Origin: a virus
Strand: one strand, 5' to 3'
Virus record (IMG/VR): IMGVR_UViG_3300043409_001328
Location: 1-30,106 of that record
Length of the DNA stretch: 30,106 nucleotides
The notes beneath the pieces were generated by a model that ran no database searches, was not told the DNA's origin, and was given only the letters and a program-made list of their open reading frames with translations. This document shows, piece after piece, positions 6,216 to 12,441 of this stretch. A program made the translations under genes and the position numbers. Position 1 is the first letter of the stretch. Every line of letters begins with the position of its first letter.

Positions 6216-6427
6216 TTGGCGTCCGTCCCGTACCCCGGAAGCGGCTTCGGCTTGTCGGTGTACATGCGGACGACGGCGAGCACCCAGAGCAGGACCAGCA
6301 TCGTACCAACCACGCCACATACCCAGCCGGGAGCGTCGAAGTGCTTGAGGAGCAGGTAGACCAGCGCCGTCGTCTGAATGGGAAGTTGCGCGGGGAGCTG
6401 GTTCCACGGGATGACGGTGCGGCTCAT
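6212..6427 (-). CDS. Small membrane protein
   Basis: A 71-residue protein with GGAGG upstream of its ATG. It has one clear hydrophobic stretch, about 35-53 (WVCGVVGTMLVLLWVLAVV), and a weaker one at 17-28, then a basic-polar C-terminus (RMYTDKPKPLPGYGTDAK). It overlaps the RusA start by four bases. Location downstream of the repressor and upstream of recombination genes argues against a holin role, because lysis genes lie elsewhere. The function is unknown. Confidence 0.65.
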   Translation of the reverse strand: MSRTVIPWNQLPAQLPIQTTALVYLLLKHFDAPGWVCGVVGTMLVLLWVLAVVRMYTDKPKPLPGYGTDAK

Positions 6428-6441
6428 GTTGCCTCCGAACT

Positions 6442-6458
6442 ATTCGATGTTGTCGAAT
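6442..6458. other. Inverted repeat between repressor and membrane-protein genes
   Basis: ATTCGA / TCGAAT with a five-base spacer lies in the 40-base gap between the repressor stop and the next start. It could be a weak attenuator or an additional operator. No T-run follows, so it is not a clear terminator. Confidence 0.35.
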
Positions 6459-6467
6459 GGTTGCCCA

Positions 6468-6689
6468 TCACGAAGCGTCCGCGCAGGCAGCCGCCATAAG
6501 CGTCACGGGGTCCATGACCAGCGCCCGCGAGAGGGCCATCATGGCCGTGGTCGAGGGGCGATACTCGCCGGCTTCCCAACGCGTGACCTGCGAGGCCGCT
6601 ACGCCGACCTGTCGGGCGAGCTCCGCGCGGCTCATTTCCATGCGCTCACGCTCTTCACGGATCGTCTTGCCGAGGGTGGGGTACATCAT
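6468..6689 (-). CDS. XRE/cI-like helix-turn-helix repressor
   Basis: A 73-residue single-domain HTH_3 protein. The helix-turn-helix spans about 19-46, with MSRAELARQVGVAASQVTRW and then EAGEYRPS, the classic family pattern. There is no C-terminal dimerisation or peptidase domain, so it is shorter than lambda cI. Two adjacent ATG codons (6689, 6686) are possible starts; neither has a strong Shine-Dalgarno. It is divergent from the recombination operon, and two palindromes lie in the 54-base gap, so it likely represses both directions. It may be a lysogeny repressor or an early-gene regulator. Confidence 0.88.
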   Translation of the reverse strand: MMYPTLGKTIREERERMEMSRAELARQVGVAASQVTRWEAGEYRPSTTAMMALSRALVMDPVTLMAAACADAS

Positions 6690-6693
6690 GGGC

Positions 6694-6724
6694 CTGCACT
6701 ATAGTGCAGTTGCGAATATCGCAA
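6694..6724. promoter_or_regulatory. Divergent operator with two abutting palindromes and promoters
   Basis: CTGCACTATAGTGCAG (6694-6709) is a perfect 16-base palindrome, followed immediately by TTGCGA-ATA-TCGCAA (6710-6724). The first contains TATAGT on both strands. On the minus strand TATAGT (plus 6698-6703) pairs with TTGCGA (plus 6719-6724) at 15 bases, predicting a start within a base or two of the repressor ATG. On the plus strand TTGCGA (6710-6715) and TAGTTA (6732-6737) are 16 apart and place the start near the ATG at 6744. Both transcripts may be leaderless, like lambda cI from PRM. Promoter strengths are inferred. Confidence 0.7.
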
Positions 6725-6743
6725 GCCTTGCTAGTTATGGGGC

Positions 6744-6983
6744 ATGACACACCACGAACTCGCGCTCACAAACCTCCTCACCTTCCTCCAAGAGCACCAC
6801 GCAGAGGACATCTTCGCGGTCACCTACAACGGCGCATGCTCCGTCGTCGTGCTTCGCTCCCCTCCGAAGGGCCGCACCATGCTGGGATGGGAGTGGAACC
6901 CCAGCGACATCCGTGGGCGCATCGCTCACACGACCGCTTCTGGCATCACCGTCTTTGCTCCTGACTCTGAGGTGTCCGCATGA
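6744..6983 (+). CDS. Small protein heading the recombination operon
   Basis: A 79-residue protein, first in the plus-strand operon, starting 6 bases after a likely -10 element, so it may be read from a leaderless message. The N-terminal part is helical (MTHHELALTNLLTFLQEHH) and is followed by strand-like IFAVTYNG, SVVVLRSP and a Trp-rich GWEWNP. No recognised domain. Its stop overlaps the ERF start as ATGA. By position it could be a cro-like regulator, but no helix-turn-helix is apparent. An accessory to recombination is an alternative. Confidence 0.7.
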   Translation: MTHHELALTNLLTFLQEHHAEDIFAVTYNGACSVVVLRSPPKGRTMLGWEWNPSDIRGRIAHTTASGITVFAPDSEVSA

Positions 6984-7696
6984 TCCTGTCACAGTCTTCC
7001 GAGCTCGACCAGCTCGCTACCGCTCTTGCCCTCGCGCAGGGCTCCATCCAGGGCGCGGTCAAGGACCGCACGAACCCTGCATTCAAATCGTCCTACGCCG
7101 ACCTCGCGAGCGTCTGGGATGCCTGCCGCGCCGCCCTGTCCAGCAACGGCCTGAGCGTCTCCCAGCATCCCGGTCGCCTCGAGGACGGGAGCGCCACCGT
7201 GACGACGATCCTTCTCCACAAGAGCGGTCAGCACATCGCATCGGTATGCGCGGCCCTCCCGCGCGACCAGAGCCCCGCCGCCGTGGGGTCTGTCGTGACC
7301 TATCTGCGTCGATACGCGCTTGCCGCCGCGGTCGGCGTTGCCCCGGAGGACGACGATGGGCAGGCGGCACACCACGCGGTCCCGCACGCGCAGCCCCAGC
7401 GGGCGCCGGCACAGGCTCAGCGTGTCGCCGAGGCTTTCGGTGGGCGTGTGGAGAGCGTCGAGCGCATCGCCCCCACGCCCTCGGGCATCGACCCCAGCTG
7501 CCCCACGTGCTCCGGGTCTATGTGGGACAACCGGGAGAAGAAGACGAACCCGAAGGCGCCCGACTTCAAGTGCAAGGACAAGAACTGCCAGGGCGTCATC
7601 TGGAAATACGGCGAAAAGCCCCGCGGGCCTGTCCCGCAGACGCGTGGACCTCTTCTCGACGCGCCGCCCCCCACTGACGACGACATGCCCTTCTAG
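6980..7696 (+). CDS. erf: ERF-family single-strand annealing protein with SSB-like tail
   Basis: A 238-residue ERF-superfamily recombinase, which anneals complementary single strands during phage recombination. The core spans about 8-128, with the family-typical segments NPAFKSSYADLASVWDACR (32-50), LEDGSATVTTILLHKSG and VGSVVTYLRRYALAAAVGV (102-120). A proline-rich linker leads to a C-terminal zinc ribbon with C174, C177, C198 and C203. The protein ends DDDMPF, almost the DDDIPF tip of bacterial SSB. No separate SSB gene was found in the window. The gene overlaps its upstream neighbour by four bases. Confidence 0.92.
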   Translation: MILSQSSELDQLATALALAQGSIQGAVKDRTNPAFKSSYADLASVWDACRAALSSNGLSVSQHPGRLEDGSATVTTILLHKSGQHIASVCAALPRDQSPAAVGSVVTYLRRYALAAAVGVAPEDDDGQAAHHAVPHAQPQRAPAQAQRVAEAFGGRVESVERIAPTPSGIDPSCPTCSGSMWDNREKKTNPKAPDFKCKDKNCQGVIWKYGEKPRGPVPQTRGPLLDAPPPTDDDMPF

Positions 7697-7705
7697 AGGT
7701 GACCT

Positions 7706-8209
7706 ATGACGACGACGTACGACCTCATGCGCGGCGCCGCCCGCGTGCAGATGGAAATCGAAGAGAACTCGGGCCTCCTAAGCGAGGAAACCGCGGCCTT
7801 CCTGACGACGTGGATCGAGCAGTCGGAGGACAAGGTCCTCGCCTGCATGCACCTCGTCCGGCGCATGGAGGCCGAGGCTGAGCTCCTTGAGCGCGAGGAG
7901 AAGGCCCTCCGCGCGAAGCGCAAGACCTGCGAGAACGTGAGCGACCACGTGAAGGCCCTCGCTACGGGGCTTCTTCTTGCCCGGGAGTCGATGGGCGAGG
8001 AGCCGAAGGTCAAGGGGCCCACCTACAGTGCGTGGCTCGCCGAGACGCAAAGCATCGTCGGCCCAGAGGACGTGTCCGCATGGCCCGAGACGTGGCGTAG
8101 GACGAAGGTGGAGCCGGACCGCGCCGCCGCGCTGAAGGCCGCGAAGGCGGGGCAGGAGCTCCCCGACGGGTTCGCCCTGGAGAGCAAGCGGGGTGTCCGG
8201 TGGCGCTGA
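7706..8209 (+). CDS. Siphovirus Gp157-like protein
   Basis: A 167-residue protein with the Gp157 pattern: a long coiled-coil N-terminal two-thirds (LVRRMEAEAELLEREEKALRAKRKT, about 48-72), a central region LLLARESMGEEPKVKGPTYSAW, and a C-terminal segment in which a lysine-rich helix (ALKAAKAGQELP, about 146-157) is followed by a Gly-Phe-Ala-Leu ending. This family is common next to phage recombination and SSB-like genes and has been linked to phage resistance in streptococci, with no proven mechanism. It sits between ERF and a small coiled-coil gene; AGAGGTGA precedes its ATG. Confidence 0.8.
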   Translation: MTTTYDLMRGAARVQMEIEENSGLLSEETAAFLTTWIEQSEDKVLACMHLVRRMEAEAELLEREEKALRAKRKTCENVSDHVKALATGLLLARESMGEEPKVKGPTYSAWLAETQSIVGPEDVSAWPETWRRTKVEPDRAAALKAAKAGQELPDGFALESKRGVRWR

Positions 8210-8400
8210 TCTCGTCGCACATGCTTCGCCAGCGCCTAGAGGCCCTCCGTCAGAAGTACGCGCAGGAGCGCCGCATCGCGCACTTGCAGGCGATCACCGC
8301 GGCGATGGTCCAGCTGGACGAGGTCGAGGCCTACGCCGAGGAACAGGAGGAGGCCCTCCTCCACGACCGCGCGCAGCTGGCGACCATCGGCGAGCGTTGA
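8200..8400 (+). CDS. Small coiled-coil protein ending the recombination operon
   Basis: A 66-residue protein from a GTG start that overlaps the Gp157-like gene by ten bases; an internal ATG at 8221 is an alternative. Almost the whole chain is predicted helical and coiled (RQRLEALRQKYAQERRIAH and DEVEAYAEEQEEALLHDRAQ). There is no recognised domain. The stop codon lies inside the terminator hairpin. It may act as a partner of the preceding recombination proteins, which is inferred only from the operon. Confidence 0.6.
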   Translation: MALISSHMLRQRLEALRQKYAQERRIAHLQAITAAMVQLDEVEAYAEEQEEALLHDRAQLATIGER

Positions 8401-8426
8401 ACCTGTAAGGAACGCTTACAGGTTCA
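8398..8426. terminator. Bidirectional terminator hairpin at convergent gene ends
   Basis: TGAACCTGTAAG pairs perfectly with CTTACAGGTTCA across a five-base loop, giving a 12-bp stem. The stem's outer ends are the TGA stop codons of the two converging genes, one on each strand. A short GTTT follows on the plus side. It separates the recombination operon from the late operon in both directions. Confidence 0.8.
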
Positions 8427-8774
8427 GTTTGCAGGCTTCGACGTGGACAGGAGCAGCTCGACGGTGACGTTGTTGTTCGACGGGCTGAACAGGAACAACT
8501 TGGTCACGCTCGGCATGCCATTCGCGCCGTTTCCGTTCACGTTGTAGGCCAAATAGGCGTCGATGGTCCACGCCCCTGCGGCTGGGGCCGCGCCGCCGTC
8601 GGTCAACGTCTGGTCGAAGGACACCATTGCATTTTTGGAGGCCCGATCGCGGTTGTGGATGATGATCTGAAGGTGGCGTGTCGCCGGGAGGTTGACCTGC
8701 GTCACGAACCCGGACGTAGGCAGCACCAAGACCTGCACGTGAGGGAGATGCGTCGGCGCTAGGGTAACGGCCAT
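8424..8774 (-). CDS. Late-operon protein, probably virion-associated
   Basis: A 116-residue protein rich in beta-strand residues (HVQVLVLPTSGFVTQVNLP, LQIIIHNRD, TVELLLSTSK) with few charges, typical of a small virion or fibre-associated subunit. It ends in the terminator hairpin, so it is the last gene of the late leftward transcript. Its ATG is at 8774, overlapping the stop of the preceding gene by one base. No homologue family was recognised. A capsid-decoration or fibre-tip role is possible. Confidence 0.65.
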   Translation of the reverse strand: MAVTLAPTHLPHVQVLVLPTSGFVTQVNLPATRHLQIIIHNRDRASKNAMVSFDQTLTDGGAAPAAGAWTIDAYLAYNVNGNGANGMPSVTKLFLFSPSNNNVTVELLLSTSKPAN

Positions 8775-8956
8775 TAGTCGAGCCCATCCCGCGCGAGGAG
8801 GAAGGCGAGGTGCAGCACGGCCTTGACCAGCTTCTTCCGCTCGCCGCGCGTGATCTTCGTGCCGCCCTCACTGTCGGCGCGCGTTGCGGAGCGCACTTCG
8901 GCGATAACGGCGAGGACTTCGGCGGGGAGCTCTACCAGCTCAGCGGGGTCGTACAT
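8774..8956 (-). CDS. 60-residue late protein of unknown function
   Basis: This short protein begins MYDPAELVELPAEVLAVIAE at an ATG with AGAGGTG upstream. It is mainly helical, with a central polar loop (DSEGGTKITRGERKK) and an amphipathic C-terminal helix (LVKAVLHLAFLLARDGLD). It is placed between the endolysin and the last virion-like gene. The hydrophobic C-terminal helix is too short to be called transmembrane with confidence. Function unknown. Confidence 0.6.
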   Translation of the reverse strand: MYDPAELVELPAEVLAVIAEVRSATRADSEGGTKITRGERKKLVKAVLHLAFLLARDGLD

Positions 8957-9037
8957 GCGGGCACCTCTCGCGCATACGTACCCCATAGCGAGACGACGCG
9001 CCGCCTCGACACCATGCCGAGGTAGCGCGCCGCCTTT

Positions 9038-9057
9038 CTGGGGTAGGGTTCCCCCAG
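9038..9057 (-). terminator. Weak terminator-like hairpin after the endolysin gene
   Basis: CTGGGG / CCCCAG with an eight-base loop sits just after the endolysin stop in the direction of transcription. No U-rich tract follows, so partial termination or RNA stability is the most that can be inferred. The remainder of the 104-base gap (8957-9060) shows no gene. Confidence 0.4.
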
Positions 9058-9060
9058 CGC

Positions 9061-9510
9061 CTAGTAACGCTTCGGCGTGTAGGTCTTGCCGTCGAAGGCG
9101 AGACTCTCGCCACACTTCTTCGGGTCACGGTACGGAGCGCCCAGGGAGATGTGCACCCACGCGCTCCCCGCCGGCTTCTCGAGGATGCACTGCCCGAACT
9201 TCAGCCCGGACTGGGTGACGATCCATTTGTGCAGCTCGTCCACGGTCGTCGAGGGGCAGACGATGTCCGCGGCCTCGCCCTTGGAGTGCTGGGAGGTGGC
9301 GCTCCCGCCCACGGCAGCGTTGACGGCGGGGCCTCGGAAGCCGGAGTTGACGCGCACGGCGCCGAACTTCGCGCGGATTACCTCGAGCATCTCCGCGACT
9401 AGCTTCAGCTTGTCCACGTAGTCGCGAGCCTCGCGGCGGTTGGCCTCTTGGAGCTCAGAGCGCCCCGTGCGGGTCAGCTCCTCAAAGCTAAAATGCGGGG
9501 TCAACGTCAC
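9061..9510 (-). CDS. Endolysin, peptidase M15 (D,D/L,D-carboxypeptidase-like)
   Basis: A 149-residue M15A-type zinc peptidase that would cleave the peptide stems of peptidoglycan at the end of infection. The metal-binding motif SQHSKGEAAD is at about 73-82 (H75, D82), and the second site WVHISLG at 118-124 provides H120. NSGFRGPAVN at 55-64 is the typical substrate loop. No signal peptide is present, so it needs a holin or membrane protein for export. The GTG at 9510 overlaps the stop of the upstream gene (GTGA), with GGGAGG a few bases earlier. Usual length for single-domain phage M15 endolysins. Confidence 0.92.
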   Translation of the reverse strand: MTLTPHFSFEELTRTGRSELQEANRREARDYVDKLKLVAEMLEVIRAKFGAVRVNSGFRGPAVNAAVGGSATSQHSKGEAADIVCPSTTVDELHKWIVTQSGLKFGQCILEKPAGSAWVHISLGAPYRDPKKCGESLAFDGKTYTPKRY

Positions 9511-10034
9511 TTGGTACCTCCCTTGGTGGCTGGCGGCTTCACGCCCATTCGCCGGATAGCGGACTCAACCTTTTCGAGACGCCCGGTCAGCTCGTCGGCG
9601 TCGAAGTCTGCGGGCAAGGCGAGCGATGCCTTCTCGGCCTTCGCTAAGCGAGCCTCCATAGCTGCGAGCTTTGCGTCGACCTCGGCCTGCTTCGTCTGGC
9701 ACGGCGGCGGCTGCGCGGTCCCGTTCATCGTCGCGGAGTCCAGCTCGAGGCGCTTCATCGCGAGCTCATGGGCCTGCTCGCTCCGCTTCGTCCAGAGCTT
9801 CCACGCCGACCCGCCGCCAACGACGGCGAGGACCGCGAGGGCCAGCGCGAGGAGGGGCTGGTTACCTGCGCCCTCGGCGAGCTTCGCGAGGTCTGCCGCG
9901 CTCGGCTGCGCGTCGGGCTGGATCTCGCCAGCGACGGGAGCTGCGCGAGCTGCCGGGATGGGGAGCAGCGAGGCGTCGTCCTGTACCTGGGCGACGACCT
10001 CTTCAGATGTGGGCGGGACGGGAAGGGGATCCAT
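9507..10034 (-). CDS. Membrane-anchored coiled-coil protein of the lysis cluster
   Basis: From the ATG at 10034 (AGGAGG upstream) the protein has 175 residues: a Pro/Ala-rich acidic N-terminus, a single transmembrane segment at about 59-79 (NQPLLALALAVLAVVGGGSA), a basic edge, then a long coiled coil (about 82-165). This layout suits a holin accessory or an inner-membrane spanin-like protein next to the endolysin. The same frame stays open upstream to 10229 with GC-rich codon third positions, and a GTG at 10172 preceded by GAGG could start a longer form. Which start is used is unclear. No family could be assigned. Confidence 0.65.
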   Translation of the reverse strand: MDPLPVPPTSEEVVAQVQDDASLLPIPAARAAPVAGEIQPDAQPSAADLAKLAEGAGNQPLLALALAVLAVVGGGSAWKLWTKRSEQAHELAMKRLELDSATMNGTAQPPPCQTKQAEVDAKLAAMEARLAKAEKASLALPADFDADELTGRLEKVESAIRRMGVKPPATKGGTK

Positions 10035-10200
10035 ACGGTGCCTCCTAGGGGAGCGTTTAGGCAGGGTTTCTTCCTGCGAGATGCGCCAGCCAGAGCCGAC
10101 CGCGAGGTAGCAGCCAGAGAGCGAGGCGACCGTGGTGCCATCGGGGAAGACCCATCCAGCCGACGTACGCACGGCCACCTCGCCAGACTCTAGCCGGCAG

Positions 10201-10509
10201 TCAGCGTCCGCGCTGGAGGGTGTCGACATCGGCCCGAAGCGCGTTCACATCCCGGCGCAAGCTGACCAACTCGGAGCGGAGGGCCGCGCCCTCGCGTTCC
10301 ATGCCTTCTAAGCGACCGTCAATGCGCGCGAGGATGGTCCGCATGTCGACCACGTCCTCCTGGCGTATGGCCGGCGCTGCCTGCGCCTCGGAGAGGTAGC
10401 CCCCACCGATAGCCCCGCCGCCGACCATCGCGGCGCCGACCAGAAGCAAGGACCACACCGGAACCGGAACAAGGCGGTCAGACCACCTCGCAGTCTGCGC
10501 TTCGGGCAT
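10201..10509 (-). CDS. Putative holin or spanin-like protein
   Basis: A 102-residue protein with a short basic N-terminus, one transmembrane helix at about 15-38 (VPVWSLLLVGAAMVGGGAIG), and a C-terminal coiled coil (about 54-99, MRTILARIDGRLEGMEREG onward). Small single-pass proteins with a coiled tail next to an M15 endolysin are good holin or i-spanin candidates. There is no lipobox or outer-membrane partner gene in view, so a Gram-negative two-component spanin is not shown. AGGAGG precedes the start. Confidence 0.6.
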   Translation of the reverse strand: MPEAQTARWSDRLVPVPVWSLLLVGAAMVGGGAIGGGYLSEAQAAPAIRQEDVVDMRTILARIDGRLEGMEREGAALRSELVSLRRDVNALRADVDTLQRGR

Positions 10510-10530
10510 CAGACCTCCTAGTGAGCTGGC

Positions 10531-10725
10531 CTAACCGACGAGTTTAAACCGCGCGATGTCGCCGCCTGCCGCGTCCTCGAGCTCGCCGAACTCATCCGCC
10601 CAAGTGTGCACCTCGACGTGCGGAAACGCGGGCAGCGTGGTCACGCCGCACGTCTCCGGGACCATCGCGCGCGCCGTCTCCGGGTAGGCCGCGACGTACT
10701 GCTCAATCTGCTCGGTGTAGCTCAT
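10531..10725 (-). CDS. Small acidic late protein
   Basis: A 64-residue acidic protein (MSYTEQIEQYVAAYPETARA at the N-terminus) between the tail-fibre region and the lysis cluster. It has no membrane segment and no recognised motif. The upstream gene's stop is seven bases away, so the two are probably cotranscribed. A chaperone or minor virion role is possible, with no direct evidence. Confidence 0.6.
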   Translation of the reverse strand: MSYTEQIEQYVAAYPETARAMVPETCGVTTLPAFPHVEVHTWADEFGELEDAAGGDIARFKLVG

Positions 10726-10732
10726 GGCGTCC

Positions 10733-11716
10733 TCAGTACTTCAGAAGCAGGGCATCGCCCGTCGCGGAGCTAGTGCTATGCGCGATGCCGTAGGCTGCGA
10801 TGACGCCGGGCGTGGTGTCGATGCGTTGATGGTACAGGACAGGGCGGCCCCAGTACGTCTCGCGTAGGCGCCCTACCCACCCGCTTGTCGAGGGCATGAA
10901 CAGGGGCGTCCCTGCGAACTCGCCTGCGAGGTTCGTCTGCGTTGTTGCCGTCGCCGTTCCAGCCGAGGTCCAAGACCGCGAGACGGTGTCTATTGTGGTA
11001 CTGCCTGGACGCCAGATATAGCCGTGAGTATTGCCGGGGTTGACGCCTTGGAACCAGAGCGTGGTCGAGCCCGCAGCCGACAGGAAGTTGCTGCTGAGTG
11101 CCGTGGCGCCGGACGTGGTGAACCCATAGCGCCGCCCGTCCGTCTCGCAGGCCGCGGCAGTTACCGTCTCCGGGTCGAAGATCCCGCCGATGCACGCGAC
11201 GGACACTGACGTAGCGTTCGTCAGCATCTCTACCCACACCGTCTCCTGAGTCTCGTACACGCAACAGGCGATGGACGTGTACGTCGTCGCGGCGTTGCCG
11301 AGGCGCGTGTACCCGGAAAAACGAGGGTTAGTGAACGGGGTCCCAGCGTTCCACGTCGTAAACACACCCGCCGAGAGCTGGTGCCCGATGTGCAGACCGC
11401 TAGCGGTGAACTGGTCAGGAAGTATCATTGTGGGGGAAGGCGTCGGTTGAACGCTTCGTCCCGCGATGATTACGCGCTGGTCCAGCGTTCCATTCGCAGG
11501 CTTGCCCCATACTGCCTCGGTCACACCGCCGACCTGCACGCGCGTCCAGGTCCAGCCGGTGGCTCCCGTGCCTGAGAAGGCACGCGCAGACCCGTCCGAG
11601 TAGGTCGTCACGGCAGGGTCAACGACGGCCCAGAAAGCGTCGAGGACCGCGGGGATGGTCATTGACTGAGCGTTGACGGTCGCCAGACGGCGATGCTTCA
11701 GTGCTTCGAGGCTCAT
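10733..11716 (-). CDS. Virion protein of unknown function (fibre/tip region)
   Basis: A 327-residue protein rich in Thr, Ser, Gly and aromatic residues, with beta-rich composition and few charges, as in tail-tip or fibre proteins. Segments such as TGATGWTWTRVQVGG and GFTTSGATALSSNFL look like sheet-forming repeats. It begins at an ATG overlapping the previous stop (ATGA). The N-terminal helix (MSLEALKHRRLATVNAQSM) could attach it to the preceding protein. No enzymatic motif is visible. Host contact is the likely role by location. Confidence 0.6.
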   Translation of the reverse strand: MSLEALKHRRLATVNAQSMTIPAVLDAFWAVVDPAVTTYSDGSARAFSGTGATGWTWTRVQVGGVTEAVWGKPANGTLDQRVIIAGRSVQPTPSPTMILPDQFTASGLHIGHQLSAGVFTTWNAGTPFTNPRFSGYTRLGNAATTYTSIACCVYETQETVWVEMLTNATSVSVACIGGIFDPETVTAAACETDGRRYGFTTSGATALSSNFLSAAGSTTLWFQGVNPGNTHGYIWRPGSTTIDTVSRSWTSAGTATATTQTNLAGEFAGTPLFMPSTSGWVGRLRETYWGRPVLYHQRIDTTPGVIAAYGIAHSTSSATGDALLLKY

Positions 11717-12234
11717 ACGACGCTCCCCGTGAATATCGCCACGTCATTCCGGAAGAGGATGGTCCCTTCCTGCACCAGCTCGCCTGCGAACATGCCGACA
11801 CCCGCGACCAGGGGAACCCACTGGAGGACGCCCGCGCGGCGCACCAGCATCGTCTCATTGGCCGTGGCCTGCACGACAACAGGCGTACCGCCACCATTCC
11901 AGGCGGCAACCGCAGTGGAGCTCCCCGTGTGCCCCGCGGAGGTCCACGCGAGCGAGCTGAGCGCCGTGTGAGCAGGGACAGGCGGGGAGCCGTGGCTATG
12001 GTCCCCTCGCGCGTAGTCCGTCGAGTTCCCGACGATAGGCTGAAGGCCCGGCGTCGTCTCGGAGACGACCGTCGAGGCAGGCGTCCCGCCGCCGCCACCG
12101 CCACCAGACGCGGCGATGGTCACCTCGAGGACGCCGCCGACCTCGGCATCCGTGATCGTGACGTTTTGGCCCGCCTTCAGCTTAGCGGCGACCTTCGCCG
12201 ACGCCGCGTCTCGGTAGAGCGGGATGCGCGCCAT
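11713..12234 (-). CDS. Tail-fibre-like protein
   Basis: A 173-residue protein with a fibre-like build: an N-terminal strand/helix attachment region, a glycine hinge (SGGGGGGGTP at about 43-52) and a GNSTDYARGDHSHG segment (about 69-82). The GDHSHG pattern is common in phage fibre and collar-fibre proteins. The C-terminal half is beta-rich (GVLQWVPLVAGVGMFAG). The gene is ATGA-coupled to the next one downstream. The fold is inferred, not identified by family. Confidence 0.7.
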   Translation of the reverse strand: MARIPLYRDAASAKVAAKLKAGQNVTITDAEVGGVLEVTIAASGGGGGGGTPASTVVSETTPGLQPIVGNSTDYARGDHSHGSPPVPAHTALSSLAWTSAGHTGSSTAVAAWNGGGTPVVVQATANETMLVRRAGVLQWVPLVAGVGMFAGELVQEGTILFRNDVAIFTGSVV

Positions 12235-12235
12235 G

Positions 12236-12433
12236 TCAGGCTACCGGAGCCCAGCTCACGGCGTTTCCGTCGTTGTCCTCGGTCACGATGCACGGCAGGG
12301 TCCACGCCTGCTCCTCGGAGATCGCCACCCACTTCGGCGGGATGCCCGTGTAGTAGCCAGCGCAGCCGTTGGCCACGGCGAGCGCGGTCGCAGTCTCAGA
12401 GGGGAAGCCCGCAGGCACGACGAGGAAGGGCAT
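12236..12433 (-). CDS. Small protein between adhesin and fibre genes
   Basis: A 65-residue protein starting MPFLVVPAGFPSETATALAV, with two cysteines, a Gly-Tyr-Tyr-Thr-Gly-Ile-Pro-Pro loop and an acidic C-terminal TEDNDGNAVSW strand. Much longer open frames in the same frame upstream are artefacts of the glycine-codon-rich gene. No domain is recognised. Its position between fibre genes suggests a minor virion component or fibre chaperone. Confidence 0.6.
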   Translation of the reverse strand: MPFLVVPAGFPSETATALAVANGCAGYYTGIPPKWVAISEEQAWTLPCIVTEDNDGNAVSWAPVA

Positions 12434-12441
12434 AGACGCTC

